This document shows positions 57,441 through 64,000 of a stretch of 64,000 nt of DNA, piece by piece. Both the position numbers and the translations under genes were made by a program. The DNA comes from Stanieria sp. NIES-3757. Lineage in GTDB: Bacteria > Cyanobacteriota > Cyanobacteriia > Cyanobacteriales > Xenococcaceae. Positions within the stretch are counted from its first letter, which is position 1, and each line of letters starts with the position of its first letter. The notes beneath the pieces are model-generated. The model was not told the origin of the DNA. It did not search any database and saw only the letters and a program-made list of their open reading frames with translations. The stretch covers positions 4,331,640-4,395,639 of the forward strand of contig AP017375.1 in the NCBI GenBank assembly GCA_002355455.1. Direction: 5' to 3'.

Positions 57441-58694
57441 ATGCTATACAATCGTTTTTCTCTTTGGTGTGCGCTTAGTATTACTTGCTTTGGTTTAGTT
57501 TCTGGTAATGGTTACTGTCGAGCTGCTGTTTTTGAGGAAAATTCTTATTCTTTGAAGTTAGCTCAAGCCGAATCGGATCTTCACAATGAAAAAGCTTCTG
57601 TAACAGCAGAAAATTTCCAATATGAAGAATACATGGCAGCAGGTTACGAAGCCGATAAAAATCGAGATTATTCGGCTGCTTTGAATCATTTTCAAAAAGC
57701 TTTAGTTCTCCGTCCTCAAGATTCTTTTGCTGAGAGGGCTATTGTTAATATTACTAGCTATGCTTTCGATCGTTATATGCAGGCTGGTTATTCAGCAGAT
57801 CGTAACAAAGATTATCAAGTTGCTTTAGTCAATTTTGAGAAAGCACAACAAATTAGACCAGATTCGGTTTATGCGCTGACAGCAGTTAGTAATATGAGGC
57901 AGTATTTAGCTGTTAATGCTCAATCAACTCAAACATCAGCAACCAATGGTCGTAATTTACTATTAATGATTGCGGGATTAATTATTACGGCACTTGTTGG
58001 TGCAGGAGTATTATTTTTGTTATTAAAAAGAAGCGATGTGCCTCCAGAAGAATCAACCGAAGCAAATATAAGTTCTAACGAGCCTCTTCGTGAATCTACA
58101 GTTGTTGAAGCCCCTATTGCTCAATCTCAAGTCACTACTAACGTTGAACCAAATCCTGTCGTAGCTTCTCGTAATGGAAATGTAAATCCTGTCGAACCAG
58201 CACCAGCGATGTTGGTTTCTCCTAGCAGCAGTATTTCTAAGTTAGATATTGTTCCTGAATTAATTGAAGATTTAAAAACTAGCGATCGCTCTATGCGCCG
58301 TAAAACAATTTGGGAATTAGCCCAAAGAGCCGATTCTAGAGCAATGAAACCTTTAGTAGAGTTGATGATTGAGGTTGATTCTCAAGAGAGAAGTCTGATT
58401 TTAGAGGCGATGACTCAAATTGCTAGTCGGACTCTCAAACCAATGAATAAAGCTTTGATGTTATCTTTGGAAGATGAAAATTCTCAAGTTAGACAAAATG
58501 CGATCCGAGATTTAACCAGAGTCTATGATTTGATGTCCCAAGTGACTAAACGCTTATCTCAAGCTGTAGAAGATTCTGATGCCCAAGTCCAAGAAACCGC
58601 TAAGTGGGCGTTGCAACAGTTAAATCAAATGCCTCAAGTTCCTTGGGAAATGTCCGCAATGGAGGATAATAAAGATTCGATCAATCGAATGTAG
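57441..58694 (+). CDS. TPR and HEAT repeat protein with one membrane helix
   Basis: The 417-residue protein has a signal-like N-terminus (1-28), two TPR-like units (YMAAGYEADKNRDYSAALNHF at about 65-98 and YMQAGYSADRNKDYQVALVNF at about 112-145), a membrane helix (about 172-193, LLLMIAGLIITALVGAGVLFLL), a Pro/Ser-rich linker, and C-terminal HEAT-like repeats (about 275-400, starting ELIEDLKTSDRSMRRKTIWEL). It looks like a scaffold with repeats on both sides of the membrane. It lies seven bp from the next gene, so the two are coupled. ATG at 57441. Confidence 0.82.
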   Translation: MLYNRFSLWCALSITCFGLVSGNGYCRAAVFEENSYSLKLAQAESDLHNEKASVTAENFQYEEYMAAGYEADKNRDYSAALNHFQKALVLRPQDSFAERAIVNITSYAFDRYMQAGYSADRNKDYQVALVNFEKAQQIRPDSVYALTAVSNMRQYLAVNAQSTQTSATNGRNLLLMIAGLIITALVGAGVLFLLLKRSDVPPEESTEANISSNEPLRESTVVEAPIAQSQVTTNVEPNPVVASRNGNVNPVEPAPAMLVSPSSSISKLDIVPELIEDLKTSDRSMRRKTIWELAQRADSRAMKPLVELMIEVDSQERSLILEAMTQIASRTLKPMNKALMLSLEDENSQVRQNAIRDLTRVYDLMSQVTKRLSQAVEDSDAQVQETAKWALQQLNQMPQVPWEMSAMEDNKDSINRM

Positions 58695-58700
58695 TGATTT

Positions 58701-59762
58701 ATGTTGAGGTTATTGTTTCTATCAACCCCTGTCGGGGCATTGGGTACTGGACAAGGGGGAGGTGTAGAATTAACTGTCCAAAATGTTGCCCAAGAGTTAC
58801 AACAAAGAGGAAATCAGATTGAAGTAGTTGCTCCTGTTGGTTCAAGGTTGCAAGAAATTCCTGTCACTGAAATAGAAGGTAATCTACAAGTTGCAGTTCA
58901 AACTCAGAGTCGAAATGTCCCGATTATTTTACCAGATGATTCTGTCTTGGCAAATATGTGGGATTATGCTCGTCAGGTGCAAAGCAATTACGATCTGATT
59001 GTCAATTTTGCTTTTGATTGGTTACCTTTTTATCTTACGCCTTGGTTTGATTGTCCAATCGCTCATTTTATCAGTATGGGTTCTTTGACTAATGCTTTAG
59101 ATCGCATTATGGCACAGGTAGCCCAGCAATATCCTGGTACTATTGGTGTTTATACTAAGTCGCAAGCAAATACTTTTACTTTTGCCGAGCAATGTGAAAT
59201 TTTAGGTAGCGGTATCGATTTATCTTTGTATCAATTTTGTCCTCAAGCAGAAAATAATTTGGTGTGGTTGGGTAGAATTGCACCAGAAAAAGCTTTAGAA
59301 GATGCTGTCGCAGCAGCTAAAATTACAGGAATTCCTCTGAAGATTTTCGGCAAAATACAAGAGCGAGCTTATTGGGAGCAAATTTGCCAAGATTTTCAAG
59401 ATGCACCGATTGAGTATGGCGGTTTTTTATCTACTCAAGAGTTGCAGCAAGCAATGGGAAAAAGTCGTGCTTTACTGATGACTCCCCGTTGGGTAGAGGC
59501 TTTTGGGAATGTGGCAATTGAAGCTTTAGCCTGTGGTGTGCCTGTAATTGCTTATGCTAGAGGAGGCCCTACAGAGATTATAAAAAATGGTATTACAGGT
59601 TTTTTAGTTGAACCAGATAGCGTTTCAGGTTTGGTTGAGGCAATTAATTCTCTAGAACAAATTGAGCGCTTTAATTGTCGTCAACAAGCGGAGTCGGAAT
59701 ACTCTTTGACCGCTTTAGGCGATCGCTTTATACATTGGTTTACAAAGATTGTAAATTCTTAA
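58701..59762 (+). CDS. glycosyltransferase family 4 protein
   Basis: The 353-residue GT-B enzyme starts LRLLFLSTPVGALGTGQGGGVELTV, the GT4 N-terminal glycine-rich loop, and has the C-terminal donor-binding region: NNLVWLGRIAPEKALEDAV, and EAFGNVAIEALACGVPVIAY with the EX7E motif and GGPTEIIKNGITGFLV. Donor and acceptor are unknown. It follows the TPR/HEAT gene by six bp. ATG at 58701. Confidence 0.92.
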   Translation: MLRLLFLSTPVGALGTGQGGGVELTVQNVAQELQQRGNQIEVVAPVGSRLQEIPVTEIEGNLQVAVQTQSRNVPIILPDDSVLANMWDYARQVQSNYDLIVNFAFDWLPFYLTPWFDCPIAHFISMGSLTNALDRIMAQVAQQYPGTIGVYTKSQANTFTFAEQCEILGSGIDLSLYQFCPQAENNLVWLGRIAPEKALEDAVAAAKITGIPLKIFGKIQERAYWEQICQDFQDAPIEYGGFLSTQELQQAMGKSRALLMTPRWVEAFGNVAIEALACGVPVIAYARGGPTEIIKNGITGFLVEPDSVSGLVEAINSLEQIERFNCRQQAESEYSLTALGDRFIHWFTKIVNS

Positions 59763-59848
59763 TGTAATTTAAATCAGCTTGGTATTAATTTTGATTGAGT
59801 TGGGATGAGTTTTCGATAAGCTTAGAGTTGTAGTCTTGACAGACAATT

Positions 59849-62800
59849 ATGAGCATTTTTCAACCCTTACTCCAAGGATATCAAATTTTTGACAAAATTT
59901 ATGAAGGCTTAACAACAATTGTCTATCGAGGACAACATCTAATCAATCAAAAACCAGTAGTCATCAAGTTTTTAAAAAATCAATACCCTCAAATTAATGA
60001 TTTAATTCGGTTACGTAATCAATATATTATTACGAAAAGTTTAGACTCAGATGGTTTGATCAAAACTTATAGCCTCGAAAATTATGGGCGTAGTTTTGCT
60101 TTAGTGATGGAGGATTTTGGTGGAATCCCTTTATTTGATTATCTTCAAAGTAAAAATTGTTCTAATTCAGCAGCTCGACACTTAGATGATTTTTTTGTAG
60201 TAGCGATTGGAATTGCCAAAATCCTCGAACAACTCGATCGCGCTCGAATTATCCATCAAAATATTATCCCAAAACATATCTTAATTAATCCTTATAATCA
60301 ACAAATTAAACTGATTGATTTTGGAGTTGCTTCTTTATTACCAAAAGAAAATCAATTTAGACAATATTTGGCAACTGAAACTGATAATTTAGTTTATATT
60401 TCCCCTGAGCAAACAGGAAAAATGAATCGGGGTATTGATTATCGCACAGATTTTTATTCAGTGGGAATTATTTTTTATCAGTTGTTAACTGGACAATTAC
60501 CTTTTCAAAGTAAAGATTTAAATGAATTAATTCACTTTCATTTAGCAAGAATTCCCCCTCCCCTGCAACAAATTAATTCTAATATTCCATTGTTGCTTAA
60601 CGATCTAGTTTTAAAATTGTTAGCTAAAAATCCCGAAGCACGTTATCAAACTGGATTTGGTTTACGTTATGACTTGGAATTATGCCAACAACAATGGCGC
60701 ACAAACAAAAATATTGCTACTTTTATTTTGGGACAAAGAGATATATGCGATCGCTTTATAATTCCTGACAAGGTTTATGGCAGAGAAACAGAAATAGAAA
60801 TTTTATTATCTGCTTTTGCAAGAGTAACTCAAGGTAAGGCGGAAATAATTTTAGTTTCGGGTTATTCAGGAGTAGGTAAAACTGCTTTAATTCACGAAAT
60901 TCGGAAACCAATTGTAAGTCGACACGGTTATTTTATTCAAGGTAAATTCGATCAATTTCAACGCAGTATTCCTTTTCTGGGTATAGTCCAAGCCTTCCGT
61001 AATTTAGTTAATCAATTATTAACAGAAAATACAACTAATTTACAGCAATGGCAAATCAAGCTTACTGAAGCTTTGGGAGAAAATGGACAGCTTATTGTCA
61101 ATATTATTCCTGAGTTAGAACAAATAATTGGCAAACAGCAACCTGTTTTAGAATTAGAACCGAATGCAGCAGAAAAACGTTTCAATCTTATTTTTAATAA
61201 ATTTATTCAAGTTTTTACTACATCAAATTATCCTTTAGTTCTTTTTATTGATGATTTACAATGGGCTGATTTAGCTTCTTTAAAATTAATTGAATTATTA
61301 GCAGCAACCAGAGAAGGTTCAGGGTTATTAATTATTGGCGCTTATCGGGATAATGAAGTTGATTTAGCTCATCCTTTGATGTTAACCATAGCGACAATCA
61401 AAGAGCAACATCTAACTCAAATTAATGAAATCAACTTATCTCCCTTAAGTTTAGTTGCTTTAAATTCTTTAGTAGCTGATACTTTGTTTTGTCCAACTCA
61501 TTTAGCGTTACCTTTAACTGAACTGATTTATCAAAAAACTCAAGGCAATCCCTTTTTTTCAATTCAATTACTCCGCTCTTATTATCAAGCTGATTTAATT
61601 ACTTTTAATTTGGATCAGAATTATTGGCAGTGTGATTTGGCAAAAATAACCATTCTCTCCGTCAGTAATGATGTTGTTGAATTTATGGTTAATCGATTAA
61701 AAAGACTACCACTTGCTACTCAAGAAATTTTAAAACTAGCAGCTTGTTTAGGTAGTACATTTAATTTAGCTATTCTGGCTACTATTTGCGAACATTCCTG
61801 TTTAGAACTTACTAAAGATTTATGGTCAGCTTTACAAGCAGAATTGATTATACCTGTTAGCGAAATCTATCAATTTTATCTTGAACCTAATCAAGAAAAT
61901 GAGGCATTTAATCTTAATAAAGAGCGACAGTTTGATTTAGCAGTTCCTTATCAATTTTTACACGATCGCGTTCAACAAGCAGCTTATTTATTAATTCCTG
62001 AAACTGACCGAGCTATTACTCATTTAAAAATTGGTAATTTATTACTAAAAAGTACTCAACCAGAAGCCCAAGAAGGACAACTTTTTACTATTGTTAATCA
62101 TCTAAATTTAGGTAAAGAGTTAATTAATCAACCACAAGAAAAAGAGCGATTAGCCCAATTAAATTATCAAGCTGGAAAAATAGCTAAACAAGCTCCTGCT
62201 TATCCAGCAGCTTTTAATTATTTTGCCACAGCAATAGAACTTTTAAACCAAACTTGTTGGCAAACATCTTATGATTTTACTTTAGATTTATTTATTGCTA
62301 CTGCTGAATCTGCTTATCTTTGTGGCAAATTTGAGCGTATGGAAGAGTTATTTAATACGATCCTTCAACAAGCAGATAGTTTATTTGATCGAGTTAAAGC
62401 TTATGAAGTAAAAATTCAAGCTTTAATTGCTCAAGGTAAACCAGCCGAAGCAGTCAAAACTGCGTTAAAGGTTTTAAATTGGTTGGGTTTAAATTTTCCG
62501 TTAAAACCTAATAAATTAAGAATTTTATTAGCTTTAATTAAAACTAAATTTAATTTAGCTGGTAGAAAAATTGAGGATTTAATTAATTTACCTACTATTA
62601 GTAATTATAAAATTGTAGCAGCAGGCAGAATTATGATGATTGTAGGTTCTTCTGCTTATAGTGCAGCAGTTGAACTAATTCCATTAATAACTTTGAGTGG
62701 TGTTAATTTATCAGTTAAATATGGTAATGCGCCTATTTCTACCTTTGGTTATGCAGGTTTAGGCATAATTTTATGTGGAGTTTTAGATGATATAGATTCT

Positions 62801-64000
62801 GGTTATCGCTTTGGCAAACTAGCCTTAGATTTAATCGAAAAATTAAATGCTAAAGAACAAAAAGCGAGAACAATGATGATTTTTAATAACTTTATTCGCC
62901 ACTGGAAAGAACATCTTCAATTGGGATTAGAACCGCTACTTGCAGGATATCAAGTAGGTTTAGAAACTGGAGATTTAGAATTTGCTGCCTATTCTGTTTA
63001 TATGCACTGTTATCATTCTTATTTCTTGGGAAAAGAATTAACAGAACTTGAACAAAAAATGACAATTTATGGAAATACTATTCAAAATTTAGGACAAGAA
63101 ACTGTCTTGCGTATGCATAGAGTTTATCATCAAGTAGTTTTGAATTTGCTAGGACAAACTCCTCATCCTTGTTTTTTAACTGGCAAAATCTATAACGAAA
63201 AAAATAGTTTGCCTTTATTAATAGAACAACAGCATCGTTCAGCATTATTTGATTTGTATTTTCATAAATTAATGATGTTTTATTTGTTTGGCAATTATGT
63301 TGAAGCTTTTAATTATGCCAAGATGACAGAAGAATATTTAGATAGTGCGATCGCGACTCCTTCTGTACCTATTTTTTATTTTTATGATACTTTATCCCGA
63401 TTAGCAAGATATGATCAGGTTGATAAATTAGAGAAAAGAAAAATTACTAAGCGAGTTAACCATAACATCAAGAAATTGCGAAAATGGGCAAATTATGCTC
63501 CAGAAAATATTTTACATAAATTACATTTAGTTCTAGCAGAACGACATCGCATTTTTGGGAATAATTCTCAAGCAATTGAACATTATGATTGGGCAATTCA
63601 ACTAGCTCAAAAACAGCAATATTTAAACGAACAAGCCTTAGCTCAAGAATTAGCTGCTAAATTTTTTATAGCTTGGAAAAAAGAAAACATTGCTCAACTT
63701 TATCTTACGGATGCTTATTACAGTTATGCCCGTTGGGGAGCTAAAGCTAAACTAGAAGATTTAACTAAAAATTATTCTCAATTACTTACCCCTATTATTC
63801 ATTACACACCTAATTTGCTCGTGCCAGAACAATATCATGAAACTCTAAAACAACTCGATCTAAATACAATTCTCAAAGCTTATCAAGCTATTTCTAAAGA
63901 AATTAGATTAGATCGATTATTATCAACTTTGATTAAAGTAATTCTTGAAAATACAGGAGCGCAAACAGGTTATCTTATTTTACAATTTCAATCACCCACT
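59849..64000 (+). CDS. giant Ser/Thr-kinase-like, AAA-ATPase, GAF/HK-type sensor protein (3' end outside window)
   Basis: Open from the ATG at 59849 to the window edge (1384 codons). It has an N-terminal Hanks-type kinase domain (about 10-270), an AAA/NB-ARC-like ATPase domain (Walker A SGYSGVGKTAL near 338-348), a long helical region (about 600-1320), and near the end the opening of a GAF domain. The family normally ends in GAF, PAS and histidine-kinase modules. In the kinase domain K40 (VVIKFLK) and the DFG at 157-159 are kept, but the catalytic loop reads HQNIIPKHIL (136-145) instead of HRD-type; the catalytic Asp is N138 and the following Lys/Asn are also lost, so phosphotransfer is unlikely. 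It lies 86 bp after the glycosyltransferase gene. Related to the ORF at 30553-33222. Confidence 0.9.
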   Translation, partial: MSIFQPLLQGYQIFDKIYEGLTTIVYRGQHLINQKPVVIKFLKNQYPQINDLIRLRNQYIITKSLDSDGLIKTYSLENYGRSFALVMEDFGGIPLFDYLQSKNCSNSAARHLDDFFVVAIGIAKILEQLDRARIIHQNIIPKHILINPYNQQIKLIDFGVASLLPKENQFRQYLATETDNLVYISPEQTGKMNRGIDYRTDFYSVGIIFYQLLTGQLPFQSKDLNELIHFHLARIPPPLQQINSNIPLLLNDLVLKLLAKNPEARYQTGFGLRYDLELCQQQWRTNKNIATFILGQRDICDRFIIPDKVYGRETEIEILLSAFARVTQGKAEIILVSGYSGVGKTALIHEIRKPIVSRHGYFIQGKFDQFQRSIPFLGIVQAFRNLVNQLLTENTTNLQQWQIKLTEALGENGQLIVNIIPELEQIIGKQQPVLELEPNAAEKRFNLIFNKFIQVFTTSNYPLVLFIDDLQWADLASLKLIELLAATREGSGLLIIGAYRDNEVDLAHPLMLTIATIKEQHLTQINEINLSPLSLVALNSLVADTLFCPTHLALPLTELIYQKTQGNPFFSIQLLRSYYQADLITFNLDQNYWQCDLAKITILSVSNDVVEFMVNRLKRLPLATQEILKLAACLGSTFNLAILATICEHSCLELTKDLWSALQAELIIPVSEIYQFYLEPNQENEAFNLNKERQFDLAVPYQFLHDRVQQAAYLLIPETDRAITHLKIGNLLLKSTQPEAQEGQLFTIVNHLNLGKELINQPQEKERLAQLNYQAGKIAKQAPAYPAAFNYFATAIELLNQTCWQTSYDFTLDLFIATAESAYLCGKFERMEELFNTILQQADSLFDRVKAYEVKIQALIAQGKPAEAVKTALKVLNWLGLNFPLKPNKLRILLALIKTKFNLAGRKIEDLINLPTISNYKIVAAGRIMMIVGSSAYSAAVELIPLITLSGVNLSVKYGNAPISTFGYAGLGIILCGVLDDIDSGYRFGKLALDLIEKLNAKEQKARTMMIFNNFIRHWKEHLQLGLEPLLAGYQVGLETGDLEFAAYSVYMHCYHSYFLGKELTELEQKMTIYGNTIQNLGQETVLRMHRVYHQVVLNLLGQTPHPCFLTGKIYNEKNSLPLLIEQQHRSALFDLYFHKLMMFYLFGNYVEAFNYAKMTEEYLDSAIATPSVPIFYFYDTLSRLARYDQVDKLEKRKITKRVNHNIKKLRKWANYAPENILHKLHLVLAERHRIFGNNSQAIEHYDWAIQLAQKQQYLNEQALAQELAAKFFIAWKKENIAQLYLTDAYYSYARWGAKAKLEDLTKNYSQLLTPIIHYTPNLLVPEQYHETLKQLDLNTILKAYQAISKEIRLDRLLSTLIKVILENTGAQTGYLILQFQSPT

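Overview
The window is chromosomal DNA from a cyanobacterium. The evidence is an allophycocyanin core operon (apcE, apcA, apcB, apcC), phycocyanobilin:ferredoxin oxidoreductase (pcyA), a cyAbrB regulator, a SufR-type suf operon, several cyanobacteria-restricted DUF proteins (DUF3120, DUF3598, DUF2358, PAP/fibrillin) and very frequent HIP1 octamers (GCGATCGC, e.g. 7745-7752). The DNA is AT-rich, with long AT-rich spacers and little intergenic economy. A Stanieria/Pleurocapsa-like relative would fit, but that is inference. I see no rRNA, tRNA, CRISPR array, phage or insertion sequence.

Layout. 1-7.1 kb (all minus): two paralogous multi-domain OmpR-type response regulators flank dnaB, followed by a type II NADH dehydrogenase; two structured intergenic segments lie here. 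8-11.9 kb (plus): RMD1/YagE protein, alpha/beta-hydrolase, TrmJ-like methyltransferase and a penicillin-binding/beta-lactamase-fold protein. 11.9-17.1 kb: a protein with two Ser/Thr kinase domains plus TPRs, a fasciclin protein and FtsW. 17.1-22.1 kb (minus): phycobilisome core genes with an intrinsic terminator and internal RNA structure. 22.4-26.1 kb (minus): sufC-sufD-sufS without sufB, preceded by two SufR-like operators. 26.7-30.6 kb: DUF2233 protein, hydrolase-like protein, purS-purQ, ChaN-like protein. 30.5-35.7 kb (minus): a GGDEF/EAL protein overlapping a sensor histidine kinase that looks like the C-terminal half of a much larger kinase. 35.9-37.8 kb: tatA (short, easily missed), pcyA, cyAbrB. 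After a 1.2-kb gene-free stretch come an orphan RnfD-like membrane protein with a secreted DUF2330 protein, aroQ with a 47-residue small protein, DUF3120 and a DppB-like permease. 44-51 kb holds mainly small metabolic or hypothetical genes (FkbM methyltransferase, DUF3598, nitrilase, cytidine deaminase, lipoprotein, fibrillin). 51.3-56 kb: an ABC ATPase, two decaying genes (peroxiredoxin-like with one nonsense codon; SMP-30/gluconolactonase with several lesions), aroH, sppA. 56-64 kb (plus): EamA transporter, TPR/HEAT protein, glycosyltransferase, and the first 1384 codons of a giant Ser/Thr-kinase-like/AAA/GAF sensor protein with a degenerate kinase catalytic loop.

Functionally the window mixes light-harvesting core assembly and pigment synthesis, Fe-S cluster assembly, purine/aromatic metabolism, cell division and a dense set of signalling proteins. 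The most notable observations are the suf operon that keeps SufR operators but lacks sufB; the amputated hybrid kinase beside a c-di-GMP protein; the pseudokinase-like giant sensor; the RnfD-DUF2330 pair; a Yfr1-motif candidate RNA upstream of dnaB; and local gene decay at 52.5-54.6 kb.
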